From assembly GCF_016785185.1 (NCBI RefSeq), contig NZ_JAEKDY010000006.1: 62,133 nt of DNA, one strand, 5' to 3'. Origin of the DNA: Heyndrickxia sporothermodurans (GTDB taxonomy: Bacteria > Bacillota > Bacilli > Bacillales > Bacillaceae_C). A program made the position numbers and the translations under genes. Position 1 is the stretch's first letter, and every line of letters starts with the position of its first letter. The notes beneath the pieces were generated by a model, which searched no databases, had not been told where the DNA came from, and was given only the letters and a program-made list of their open reading frames with translations. Shown here piece after piece: positions 8,958-16,169 of the stretch.

Positions 8958-9707
8958 TTAGTTTGAATCTCCGACATATTGTATTCCTATTTCTTCACTT
9001 TCGATTATTTTTAGGTCTTTTGGGACGCGTAAATAGAGAATATTGATACCGAAGCTACTGCTGAAATCATCCTCCCTTACTGAAGGTTCTTCTGTAAATT
9101 GTTTGAGTGTAATATCTTTATGAAATAATGCAAAATTAAGTTTTACTGGTCTAGGCTCAATCAAGGTAAGTGTATCATTTGACCATTTTAATTGATCGGA
9201 TGAAATTTTTTTAGTAACATCGATGCCATCAACATACGATTTAGTTTTATAATAAATTCCTTCTATTAACTTATCGTCTGTCGCTTTTCTTTCGACTACA
9301 ATTGTGGGGGTTATGTCATTAGGTTCAGGAGCGACAATCTTCAATTGTTTCCCCGAATATTCCTTTTCCCACTTACTGCTAATAAAGGAAGGATCAATTT
9401 GCTCGATATTACCAGTATTTATCGCATCATATAGATGGTTGCTAATCTTATCGTACTCCTCGTCATCAATATAAACATTAACAGGTGTTAGCTTTTGAGG
9501 GATAAAAGCGTAAAAACCAGCAGCAAGGATGAGTATGAGTATATAACCAGTGACTATCCAGAATATCCGTTTGTTAGATAAATAGAGGCGTTGTTTTTTA
9601 TGTTTTTGAGTCAACTGATTTTTATTTTTACTTTGTATAATGTAAAAGATTCCCCAAATGATTAAGAAAATAAATAATATAGGGATAATGGCTCCTACAG
9701 CATTCAT
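8958..9707 (-). CDS. Membrane-anchored extracytoplasmic protein of an ABC operon
   Basis: I do not recognise a named family for this 249-residue protein. It has a hydrophobic segment at about 5-24, a basic linker and a second one at about 48-69, followed by about 180 polar residues that should lie outside the membrane. It is the last gene of a four-gene operon: its ATG overlaps the upstream permease stop (ATGA), with GGAGGTC in front. Position and topology suggest an accessory subunit of the neighbouring ABC transporter, as seen in YtrABCDEF-type GntR/ABC operons. No enzymatic motif was found. Confidence 0.65.
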   Translation of the reverse strand: MNAVGAIIPILFIFLIIWGIFYIIQSKNKNQLTQKHKKQRLYLSNKRIFWIVTGYILILILAAGFYAFIPQKLTPVNVYIDDEEYDKISNHLYDAINTGNIEQIDPSFISSKWEKEYSGKQLKIVAPEPNDITPTIVVERKATDDKLIEGIYYKTKSYVDGIDVTKKISSDQLKWSNDTLTLIEPRPVKLNFALFHKDITLKQFTEEPSVREDDFSSSFGINILYLRVPKDLKIIESEEIGIQYVGDSN

Positions 9708-10450
9708 TGTCTGACCTCCAATCGATTGGATATCGCGATGGCGAAGGCAAAAAGCATTACGGCAGTTAATATCACTTTGATGCCAAATAACACGATAGAG
9801 TGTTCAGTCGTAAAAAATTCCATAATATTTTTCAAAATACCTACAAATCTATTATTATCGCCCCAAATAATTAACCCGATATAAAGTCCGGGCAGTAATA
9901 AAATAAATCCTTTGTGAATCTGAACGAGTGTTCCTGTTACATAACCAAGTGCACAAAATAGTAATACATAAAGGATAGAAGAAGTAATCCCAATGAGAAT
10001 ATCCATCGGTACGTATCCTTCGCCCGTATATACTTGTCGATTTACGAAGAAATAAACGATTATTTTTAACAGAAATCCTGATAAAAAGAATGTAAGCCCC
10101 CCTAAAATGCTAGCTGTTAACAGAATTAGGAAGTTAGATAGATGACTGCAAACTCTAGTTGTAACAAATGAAAAGTCATCAAATCTATTGGCCTTTGTTG
10201 TTAGTAGAATCGCTGAAATAAAGGCCCACAAAAAATTAAAAGACATTACAGTAATAGAAGAATAATATGAAACATTATATTCAATGTTATTGCCTCCACC
10301 ACCACCGCCGCCAGTTCCGCCCAGTGAAAAAAGAATTCCTACAATTTGCAGGATAACCATTGAACTAAAGATTCGATTATAGGATTTAAGCTTAAAAAAA
10401 TATTGCTTTTTTACAATCTCAGGAAAATCCACTTCAATTAAAGACATCAT
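9704..10450 (-). CDS. ABC-2-like membrane permease of GntR operon
   Basis: A polytopic membrane protein of about 248 residues with roughly six hydrophobic segments and no ATP-binding motif, the presumed membrane partner of the ATPase encoded upstream. After the first segment it carries seven consecutive glycines (about 48-54) in GGTGGGGGGG, encoded by a GGN run near 10292-10320, which is prone to slippage. The frame opens TTG-ATG-ATG. AAAGGAGG is too close to the TTG, so ATG at 10450 or 10447 is the likely start. The start overlaps the ATPase gene by 17 bp and the stop overlaps the next gene by four, so translation is tightly coupled. Confidence 0.75.
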   Translation of the reverse strand: MMSLIEVDFPEIVKKQYFFKLKSYNRIFSSMVILQIVGILFSLGGTGGGGGGGNNIEYNVSYYSSITVMSFNFLWAFISAILLTTKANRFDDFSFVTTRVCSHLSNFLILLTASILGGLTFFLSGFLLKIIVYFFVNRQVYTGEGYVPMDILIGITSSILYVLLFCALGYVTGTLVQIHKGFILLLPGLYIGLIIWGDNNRFVGILKNIMEFFTTEHSIVLFGIKVILTAVMLFAFAIAISNRLEVRQ

Positions 10451-11330
10451 CAATGCCTCCTTTAAAGGTACTCGTTAAATAAACACATACATCACTTGCT
10501 GAAATGGGAGAAACCTCTATTCCCGCTAATTGAATGTTATCTAGATCAAAAGTGGTAAAATCATTTTTAATCACTGTATATAGCGAGTTATTTCCGACTT
10601 CTTGGACATGAAGGAGATCCCTATTTTTAATCCATTGTTCGATCAGTAATTTTGGTCCCTTGAGCCCGATTGCCCATTCTTTAAAGTCAGATATTGGACG
10701 ATGTAAAAGGACTTTTCCATCTTTAATGAGTAGGACATCTTCCAATAAATCTTCAATTTCATCTAAATGATGACTAGATAAAAGAATTGTTCTAGGGTGG
10801 GCAATATAATCCTTTAATAATGCCCGGTAAAAATCCTTTCTAACTGAAGCGTCCATTCCGGTTGTGGGTTCATCAAAAATAGTTAATGGACAGTGAGAGG
10901 ACAAACCTATAATCATATTAAACGTATTTCTCATTCCCCTAGATAAATTACTATAGTATTGGTTAGGATGAAGAGAAAAATAGTCAAATAGACGAAGAGC
11001 AAGTTGATGATCCCAATTTTTATAAAAGCGACGGCCTTCTTCTAAAATTTCAATTAGTTGTAAAGAAGCGGGGAGATTCATTTGGTCATCGATATAAATG
11101 GAATTTGCAGACACTAAAAGGTTATTAAAAGGTTTCTTTGAAAACACTTTGATTTCACCTGAAGTTTCACGGAATAATCCTGCGATAATTTTTAAAAGCG
11201 TCGTTTTACCAGCACCATTTCTTCCAATTATCCCTGTAATCGTGTTTGGTTCGATTGTAAAAGAGAGATTTTTTAATACTTGGGCATTCGCATATGATTT
11301 CGTCAAATTATTACAATAAACAACACTCAT
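10434..11330 (-). CDS. ABC transporter ATP-binding protein (YtrB-like)
   Basis: A 298-residue ABC ATPase. Walker A is GRNGAGKTT, the signature is the variant LSRGM (consensus LSGGQ), Walker B is LTIFDEPTTGMD and the H-loop is LLSSHHLDE. The about 80 residues after the ATPase core match the C-terminal extension found in YtrB-like ATPases paired with small GntR regulators. It is the second gene of the operon. Its ATG overlaps the regulator stop codon (ATGA). It should energise the permease encoded next to it. In Bacillus such operons respond to cell-wall antibiotics, but the substrate here is not shown by the sequence. Confidence 0.88.
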   Translation of the reverse strand: MSVVYCNNLTKSYANAQVLKNLSFTIEPNTITGIIGRNGAGKTTLLKIIAGLFRETSGEIKVFSKKPFNNLLVSANSIYIDDQMNLPASLQLIEILEEGRRFYKNWDHQLALRLFDYFSLHPNQYYSNLSRGMRNTFNMIIGLSSHCPLTIFDEPTTGMDASVRKDFYRALLKDYIAHPRTILLSSHHLDEIEDLLEDVLLIKDGKVLLHRPISDFKEWAIGLKGPKLLIEQWIKNRDLLHVQEVGNNSLYTVIKNDFTTFDLDNIQLAGIEVSPISASDVCVYLTSTFKGGIDDVFN

Positions 11331-11704
11331 TTCCCAACCCCCTTAATGGCATTTTTAATCATTTGCAGCAATTCCTCTTCGGAAACATTCAGAGTATTTG
11401 CCTCGTGGACTGTCTCAAAAACAAGTCTTTTTAATGTTTGGCTTTTTCTTTTTGAAAGGATGATTTCTTGTGCGTTTTCTGTAACAAACATGCCAAGTCC
11501 GCGCTTTTTATAAAGGATGTTTTCATCAGCCAATATATTTAATCCCTTTGCAGCAGTTGCCGGATTAATAGTAAACATTTCAGCAAGCTGATATTGTGAA
11601 TATACTTTTTGGTCCGTTTCAAAATTCCCGCTGATAATTTCATTTTCCAACCATTCTGAAATTTGCACATAAATAGGCTTCAAACCATCTGAATTTAATT
11701 TCAA
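11327..11704 (-). CDS. GntR-family repressor, YtrA subfamily
   Basis: A 125-residue GntR regulator. The N-terminal winged helix-turn-helix is complete: PIYVQISEWLENEIISGNF, then YSQYQLAEMFTINPATAAKGLNILADENILYKKRGLGMFVT. Only a short C-terminal helix follows, the hallmark of the YtrA subfamily that autoregulates adjacent ABC transporter operons. TTG at 11702-11704 follows GAGGGGGAC. It is the first gene of the four-gene unit and very likely represses it, with release by an unidentified envelope stress or ligand. Confidence 0.88.
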   Translation of the reverse strand: MKLNSDGLKPIYVQISEWLENEIISGNFETDQKVYSQYQLAEMFTINPATAAKGLNILADENILYKKRGLGMFVTENAQEIILSKRKSQTLKRLVFETVHEANTLNVSEEELLQMIKNAIKGVGK

Positions 11705-11807
11705 GTTTTGTCCCCCTCTCGAGGATTAGTGCATTAGTGTTGTAATGTAGTATATAGAGTTTTTGTGAAAAATACAATAGGCTGATGGAAAAAATGAATT
11801 TTTTTGC

Positions 11808-11838
11808 AAGAAAAAGAGCCATGATTATTTTCATGGCT
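11808..11838 (-). terminator. Intrinsic terminator of the DUF4023 gene
   Basis: On the minus strand AGCCATGA pairs with TCATGGCT around six bases, followed by CTTTTTCT. It lies 15 bp past the stop codon of the micro-gene. Confidence 0.8.
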
Positions 11839-11852
11839 TTAGTGACAAAGGA

Positions 11853-11978
11853 TTATTTATTGGTTCCGTGTTGTTTTGTAGGCAGAACTTTATTTGGGCT
11901 ACCGTGTCCGTGTTTTTTGTTTTTTTCTTGCTTTTCCTGATCTTTATGTAATTTTTTTACAAAATCTTGTGTATCCAT
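11853..11978 (-). CDS. DUF4023 family micro-protein (41 aa)
   Basis: A 41-residue, highly charged, Lys/Gln/His-rich protein beginning MDTQDFVKKLHKDQEKQ and ending LPTKQHGTNK. This matches the small DUF4023 family that recurs in Bacillaceae and has no known function. A good AGGAGG lies nine bases before the ATG and an intrinsic terminator follows, so it is a real one-gene unit. It has no signal peptide or membrane segment. It is divergent from the ParM/ParR module, and the TGTAnAC repeat array lies between the two. Confidence 0.8.
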   Translation of the reverse strand: MDTQDFVKKLHKDQEKQEKNKKHGHGSPNKVLPTKQHGTNK

Positions 11979-12071
11979 AAATTGAATCCTCCTAACATAA
12001 ATGTCATTGTTACTATAACCTGAAGTGAGATAAAGAATTCGTAAGTAAAAAGATAATCATAAATATGTTAA

Positions 12072-12206
12072 GTACACGATTTTGAATACATGTACACGAA
12101 AGTGTGTACTTTTGTAAACAAATTTGTATACATGTAAACAAAGAGTACACATGCCTAGGTGAAGGGGTTTTCTCTCTTTGATAGCACGTTTACAAAACCG
12201 TATACA
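12072..12206. repeat. Putative parC-like centromere: cluster of TGTAnAC motifs
   Basis: In 135 bp there are about nine copies of TGTA(A/C/T)AC or its complement: near 12072, 12091, 12104, 12113, 12125, 12133, 12145, 12188 and 12200. Two are palindromic (TACATGTA at 12087, TGTATACA at 12125). The cluster lies just upstream of the ParM gene and its presumed promoter, where type II partition loci carry the ParR-binding iterons. Function as a centromere and ParR operator is inferred from position and partner genes. Confidence 0.55.
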
Positions 12207-12260
12207 AGATTACAGAAACATTTCCATTAATAAATATTCGTGTTACTTTTCCGTATTATA

Positions 12261-12287
12261 TTGACGGTCTATTGTTGTTTCTATAAC
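12261..12287 (+). promoter_or_regulatory. Possible promoter of parM-parR
   Basis: TTGACG (12261-12266) and TATAAC (12282-12287) are separated by 15 bp, which is short. It lies immediately downstream of the iteron cluster, consistent with autorepression by ParR binding. Confidence 0.4.
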
Positions 12288-12361
12288 CTTTATATAAGGT
12301 TGTTTTCACTATGATTTTTGAAAATAGCTTTAACTTATATAATTTGAAAGGGATGATAATT

Positions 12362-13543
12362 TTGACACATTCTCGAGTAGCAGCAATTGATGTCGGTAAT
12401 GATTCATTAAAAGGAATATTTGGAGAGCTGGAAACCGAAATAAATATTCCAAATGTCATTGCAAGAGATATAGAAGATCGTCCAATCATTGGTTTAGAGG
12501 AGTTAGATCAACAAAACCCCATAGAAGGAATACATATACGTGTCCACTCCCCCATACTTAAAGATAATAATGCTATTTATAGGGTCGGACACCTTGCGAC
12601 AAAAAGTGACAATTCTACTGAGCTAGATCAAGGAAGCAGTAAATCAGAAGAAGATCAAACACTTGTTATGTTATTTGCAAGCTTAGCTTTAGATGCTGTA
12701 AGTGAAGAAAATAGTCAGAAGTTTAAGCGATCTAATAATGTTATCGAGGCAAACTATACTTTAGGTACTGGATTACCTCTTAGGGAAGTAAAGGAAGGAA
12801 AAGATGTAGGCTTTCGTTCACGTCTACTCGGATCTGTCCATCAAGTAGAATTTCTAGTTACACCTAAATATCAAGGGAAAAAGGTAAATATTCGATTTGA
12901 TGAAGTTAAAGTGTATCCGGAAGGTTTTGCTGCTTATATTAATTTAGTAATGGATAACAATTTAAATATCATTAATAAAGAGTTGATTGATAAGCGAATA
13001 CTTATTCAAGATATCGGTGGTTTATCTACGGATATTGCTGTAATTAAAAATCGTAAAGTAGATGATGATAAGGCGCAAGGGTATAACTTAGGTGTTTCGG
13101 AGTCTCTTGAATCCATAAGGGAAGAAATACGCTCAAAACATGGTGTTGAATTGGATAGTAGACGTGATGTCGTTGAAATCATTACAAAGAAAAACGATCG
13201 GAACCATATTATGGTTAAAGGAAGTCGGACAAGCGTACATGATATTGTAGATAGAACTCTATTTGATTTAGCTAAAAAACAATATCGTATTTTAAGAAAT
13301 ACTTGGCAAAAGAATTCGCAAACCGAAATTTGCTATTTTATCGGTGGAGGATCAATTATTTTAAAAGATTATCTGAAAACGATGAACAACAATCTTGATG
13401 GATATAATATCGACTTTTTTGAAGATGAAAGAGAAAGCATTTGGATGATGGCTAATGCTTACTATAAATTAATCATGGATTTCTCCCGTAAAAATAAACC
13501 AACGGAACAAAAAGAAGAAAAGAAATTAGCCAAAACTCAATAA
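12362..13543 (+). CDS. ParM/StbA-like actin ATPase
   Basis: A bacterial actin of about 393 residues of the ParM/StbA type, which polymerises with ATP and pushes ParR-bound DNA apart. The actin nucleotide-site motifs are present: phosphate-1 AAIDVGNDSLKG (Asp10-Lys17), phosphate-2 IQDIGGLSTDIAVI in the middle, and the adenosine motif CYFIGGGSIIL near the C-terminus. An ATG 17 codons upstream lacks a ribosome site. TTG at 12362 has AAAGGGATGA at correct spacing, just before THSRVAAIDVGND. The next gene encodes a ParR-like partner after nine bases. No plasmid replication gene is in the window, so it may be a resident chromosomal locus or the relic of an integrated plasmid. Confidence 0.85.
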   Translation: MTHSRVAAIDVGNDSLKGIFGELETEINIPNVIARDIEDRPIIGLEELDQQNPIEGIHIRVHSPILKDNNAIYRVGHLATKSDNSTELDQGSSKSEEDQTLVMLFASLALDAVSEENSQKFKRSNNVIEANYTLGTGLPLREVKEGKDVGFRSRLLGSVHQVEFLVTPKYQGKKVNIRFDEVKVYPEGFAAYINLVMDNNLNIINKELIDKRILIQDIGGLSTDIAVIKNRKVDDDKAQGYNLGVSESLESIREEIRSKHGVELDSRRDVVEIITKKNDRNHIMVKGSRTSVHDIVDRTLFDLAKKQYRILRNTWQKNSQTEICYFIGGGSIILKDYLKTMNNNLDGYNIDFFEDERESIWMMANAYYKLIMDFSRKNKPTEQKEEKKLAKTQ

Positions 13544-13552
13544 GGTGATTAG

Positions 13553-14143
13553 ATGAAAGATATTGAGATGAAGAGGGGACAGCCCATCACATTCCGCCTC
13601 CCCTCTGATACACCTGATCACATTTTAAGACATTTGGAACAAATGAAGGAAACAGAAAGAAGAAACTTTTCAAGCAAAATAGCGGAATTGGTCCTAGCTG
13701 GGGTTGGACAGTCTTTATCGAAGCATCGAGAGACATTAACGATTCCATTACCAAAGGGCCTTAATAAAGCTCAACGTAGCTGGTTAAAACATGAGCAGTC
13801 ACAGGCATTGTTAGGAAGTATCGTTTATCAATTATTAACCGACCCAGTAAGGACGGCTTCCCTAATAGCATCAGTAAACCAAGATTCAGTTGAGGAAATT
13901 ACCAGCCCGTTTTATATTGAGGAAACACCTTTTCCAGATGACGTGGAAATCAATGTTGATGAGATCAAGAATGACAATCAGCCATCTGAAACAATATCGC
14001 CTAATCAAGGAGACGATTTAGAAAACTTTGATTGGCAAAAAGCTAGTCAAGAATCAGCATACACAAAAGAAACCGAAGAACCAAAAGAATCCGAAGACAT
14101 ACAAGATCTCCTTGGAGACTTCCTAGCACAAATGAATAAATAA
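13553..14143 (+). CDS. ParR-like DNA-binding partner of ParM
   Basis: A 196-residue protein with an N-terminal ribbon-helix-helix-like region (about 8-55, PITFRLPSDTPDHIL then RRNFSSKIAELVLAGVG), a second conserved helical part to about 105, and an acidic, low-complexity tail. The last residues, DIQDLLGDFLAQMNK, form an amphipathic helix. In known ParR proteins the C-terminal helix contacts the ParM filament end. The gene follows the actin gene by nine bases with AAGGTGATT before ATG. I infer it binds the TGTAnAC array upstream. Direct sequence similarity to named ParR proteins was not checked. Confidence 0.72.
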   Translation: MKDIEMKRGQPITFRLPSDTPDHILRHLEQMKETERRNFSSKIAELVLAGVGQSLSKHRETLTIPLPKGLNKAQRSWLKHEQSQALLGSIVYQLLTDPVRTASLIASVNQDSVEEITSPFYIEETPFPDDVEINVDEIKNDNQPSETISPNQGDDLENFDWQKASQESAYTKETEEPKESEDIQDLLGDFLAQMNK

Positions 14144-14157
14144 AAACTTCATTTTTT

Positions 14158-14217
14158 AAAAAAGGTGTCAGGCACCGCTCGTGGACAAATGTCCACAGAC
14201 GGCGCCTGACACCTTTT
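14158..14217. repeat. Long dispersed hairpin, GGTGTCAGGC family, copy 1
   Basis: Outer arms AAAAAGGTGTCAGGC / GCCTGACACCTTTTT enclose CTC/AGA bulges and an inner hairpin GTGGAC-AAAT-GTCCAC. Nearly the same element occurs at 18380-18438, and a remnant at 37047-37083. It follows parR and probably also terminates it. Confidence 0.85.
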
Positions 14218-14245
14218 TACCATTAATTGGTTTAGACGTTTCGGG

Positions 14246-14274
14246 TTGACAATATACCCACGTGGGTATATAAT
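14246..14274 (+). promoter_or_regulatory. Sigma-A promoter with embedded CstR operator O1
   Basis: TTGACA (14246-14251) and TATAAT (14269-14274) are consensus and 17 bp apart. The spacer is filled by an 18-bp perfect palindrome, TATACCCACGTGGGTATA (14253-14270), a CsoR/CstR-type operator. Bound repressor would exclude RNA polymerase, and persulfide modification of CstR should release it. Confidence 0.88.
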
Positions 14275-14362
14275 CACATTTGTAAATGATTTACCATAGT
14301 AAAATGAATGAATAACAAAATGACTTATATATAATTCTAATTTAAAGAAAGGAGGAAGAGCG

Positions 14363-14626
14363 ATGGATTACAATGACCAAATGAAAAATAGAGTGAAGAG
14401 AATTGAAGGACAATTAAGAGGTATTCTGAACATGATGGAAGATAATAAAGATTGTAAAGAAGTAATAACCCAGCTTTCGGCAACTAGGAGTGCGATTGAT
14501 CGCACAATTGGTGTTATTGTTAGTTCAAACCTAGTGGAATGTGTAAGGGCCGCCAATGAAAGCGGGGAAAAGGATCCTGAACAATTGGTAAAAGAGGCAG
14601 TGAACCTATTAGTGAAAAGCAGATGA
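14363..14626 (+). CDS. cstR: CstR-type persulfide-sensing repressor
   Basis: An 87-residue all-helical regulator of the CsoR/RcnR family. Cys31 (NKDCKEV) and Cys60 (LVECVRA) are present, but the position four before the second Cys, a Cu ligand His in CsoR, is Asn56. This Cys-Cys pattern without the His defines CstR, which senses sulfane sulfur by forming inter-subunit cross-links. It heads an operon of rhodanese, TusA, DsrE and persulfide dioxygenase genes equivalent to B. subtilis yrkD onward. An operator palindrome lies inside its own promoter. ATG follows GAAAGGAGG. Confidence 0.9.
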   Translation: MDYNDQMKNRVKRIEGQLRGILNMMEDNKDCKEVITQLSATRSAIDRTIGVIVSSNLVECVRAANESGEKDPEQLVKEAVNLLVKSR

Positions 14627-14629
14627 GTA

Positions 14630-14656
14630 AAAAAGGGTGAAGACCCTCTTTTATTT
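14630..14656 (+). terminator. Weak terminator after cstR
   Basis: GGGT-GAAG-ACCC flanked by A and T runs (AAAAAGGGT, CTTTTATTTT). It lies between cstR and yrkE, so cstR may be transcribed in excess over the rest, with partial read-through. Confidence 0.5.
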
Positions 14657-14668
14657 TAAATAATAAAA

Positions 14669-14682
14669 TACCCATAGGGGTA
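14669..14682. promoter_or_regulatory. CstR-like operator O2 before yrkE
   Basis: TACCC-ATAG-GGGTA, with the same half-sites as O1, lies between the cstR terminator and the yrkE ribosome site. Confidence 0.65.
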
Positions 14683-14707
14683 GGAGTAAATGCGAGGAGG
14701 ATACTAT

Positions 14708-15187
14708 ATGTCTGAAAAGAAAAGAACGACAATCGTGCTATTTAGTGGCGATTATGATAAAGCAATGGCAGCTTATATTATTGCTAATGGTGCAGCTGCA
14801 TATGACCATGAAGTGACTATTTTCCATACATTTTGGGGACTAAATGCATTAAGAAAAGATGAAAAGTTGATGATTAAAAAAGGATTCCTTGAAAAAGTAT
14901 TTGGAAAAATGATGCCTAAAGGCGCTGATAAGATGGGGCTATCTAAAATGAACTTCGCAGGATTTGGACCTAAAATGATTAAAAATGTTATTAAAAAGCA
15001 TAATGCGATGACACTTCCACAACTTATTGAAATGGCAGAGGAACAAGATATTAAGCTTGTTGCATGTACAATGACGATGGATCTTCTGGGACTTAAACAA
15101 GAAGAGCTATTGGATAACATTGAATATGCTGGTGTCGCAGCTTATTTGGGTGATGCAGAAGATGGAAATGTAAATTTATTTATTTAA
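14708..15187 (+). CDS. yrkE: DsrE/DsrF/DrsH-like sulfur-carrier protein
   Basis: A 159-residue DsrE-fold protein, homologue of B. subtilis YrkE. DsrE-family proteins carry sulfane sulfur on a conserved Cys, here probably in KLVACTMTMDLLG. The N-terminal TTIVLFSGDYDKAMAAYIIANGA is the typical first strand and helix, and AAYLGDAEDGNVNLFI ends the fold. It likely accepts or donates persulfide sulfur together with the TusA and rhodanese proteins next to it. ATG at 14708 has GAGGAGG seven bases upstream and is preferred to ATG 14690. It belongs to the CstR operon. Confidence 0.87.
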   Translation: MSEKKRTTIVLFSGDYDKAMAAYIIANGAAAYDHEVTIFHTFWGLNALRKDEKLMIKKGFLEKVFGKMMPKGADKMGLSKMNFAGFGPKMIKNVIKKHNAMTLPQLIEMAEEQDIKLVACTMTMDLLGLKQEELLDNIEYAGVAAYLGDAEDGNVNLFI

Positions 15188-15212
15188 CATCGGAAAATAA
15201 GGGGAGATAAAA

Positions 15213-15509
15213 ATGAAGCAATTAACTGCAAAAGAAGTAGAAAATTTACTGTGTCAAGGAACGCAATTAAATATTATAGATGTTCGAGAAGTGGATGAGG
15301 TAAAAGAAGGGAAAATTAATGCAGCAATGAATATACCACTTGGTTTAATAGAGGCTCGTATGTCTGAACTAGATAAATCTAAAGAATATATTATCGTTTG
15401 CCGCTCAGGTGGTAGAAGTGGTCGTGCATGTCAATTTCTCAAAAGCAGAGGCTTTAATGTGATTAATATGGTCGGCGGAATGCTCGATTGGGAAGGTGAA
15501 ATGGAATAA
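15213..15509 (+). CDS. Single-domain rhodanese
   Basis: A 98-residue stand-alone rhodanese (sulfurtransferase). The N-terminal IIDVREVDEVKEGKINAAMNIPLG and the active-site loop VCRSGGRSGRA, with the nucleophilic Cys starting a six-residue CRSGGR loop, are intact. GGMLDWEGEM closes the fold. It probably transfers sulfur from thiosulfate or low-molecular-weight persulfide to the TusA/DsrE carriers. It sits 25 bp after yrkE with AGGGGAG before ATG. No operator palindrome precedes it, unlike its neighbours. Confidence 0.88.
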   Translation: MKQLTAKEVENLLCQGTQLNIIDVREVDEVKEGKINAAMNIPLGLIEARMSELDKSKEYIIVCRSGGRSGRACQFLKSRGFNVINMVGGMLDWEGEME

Positions 15510-15528
15510 TTTTTTACACACTTTTTTA

Positions 15529-15542
15529 TACCCCATAGGGTA
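15529..15542. promoter_or_regulatory. CstR-like operator O3 before the TusA-rhodanese gene
   Basis: TACCC-CATA-GGGTA, an exact TACCC-N4-GGGTA palindrome, lies 5 bp before the AAGGAGG ribosome site of yrkF. Confidence 0.7.
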
Positions 15543-15560
15543 AAATAAGGAGGAAATAGT

Positions 15561-16133
15561 ATGGAACCAATTAAAACAGACTTTGTGCTAGATGCGAAGG
15601 GTTTATCCTGTCCAATGCCAATCGTAAAAACGAAAAAGTTAATGAAAGAGTTAAAGGCTGGTCAAGTTATAGAGATACAAGCAACTGATAGAGGCTCTAA
15701 GGCTGATCTTAAAGCGTGGGCAGACAGTGGTGGCCATCAATATTTAGGTACAATTGAAGAGGGAGAAGTATTAAAGCATTATCTTCGTAAGGCAAGTGAG
15801 GAAGAAATAGAAGAAAAAAATCACCCCAATATTATAAATAACGAGGGATTAGAAAATGTCCTTTATTCAAAATCAAACGTTCTTCTCCTAGATGTTCGAG
15901 AAGCTGCAGAATATGCATTTGAACATATACCTGGGGCAGTATCAATTCCTCTTGGAGAACTTAATGAAAAAGTACAAGAACTAGATCGAGAGAAAGAGAT
16001 ATATGTCATATGCAGAACAGGTAGACGCAGTGATCTAGCGGCACAGAAGTTAACAGAAAACGGATTTAAGAATGTAGTGAATGTCATACCAGGAATGAGT
16101 CAATGGTTAGGAAAAACAGAGAAAAGCTATTAA
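15561..16133 (+). CDS. yrkF: TusA-rhodanese fusion sulfurtransferase
   Basis: A 190-residue two-domain protein. The N-terminal TusA domain (1-75) has the CPxP motif LDAKGLSCPMPIVKTKK and DRGSKADLKAWADSGGH. The C-terminal rhodanese (about 95-185) has LLLDVREAAEYAFEHIPGA and the active loop ICRTGRRSD. The arrangement equals YrkF of B. subtilis. It is also comparable to CstA of Staphylococcus, which has rhodanese, TusA and TusD modules, except that the DsrE/TusD-type protein is here a separate gene. It should relay persulfide sulfur between carriers. ATG follows AAGGAGG. Confidence 0.9.
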   Translation: MEPIKTDFVLDAKGLSCPMPIVKTKKLMKELKAGQVIEIQATDRGSKADLKAWADSGGHQYLGTIEEGEVLKHYLRKASEEEIEEKNHPNIINNEGLENVLYSKSNVLLLDVREAAEYAFEHIPGAVSIPLGELNEKVQELDREKEIYVICRTGRRSDLAAQKLTENGFKNVVNVIPGMSQWLGKTEKSY

Positions 16134-16149
16134 TTTTTTACAATAAACA

Positions 16150-16163
16150 TACCATAGGGGGTA
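16150..16163. promoter_or_regulatory. CstR-like operator O4 before yrkH (degenerate half-site)
   Basis: TACCA-TAGG-GGGTA: the right half-site is intact and the left has one change. Its G-run doubles as the ribosome site of the GTG start at 16170. Confidence 0.55.
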
Positions 16164-16169
16164 ATTGGA

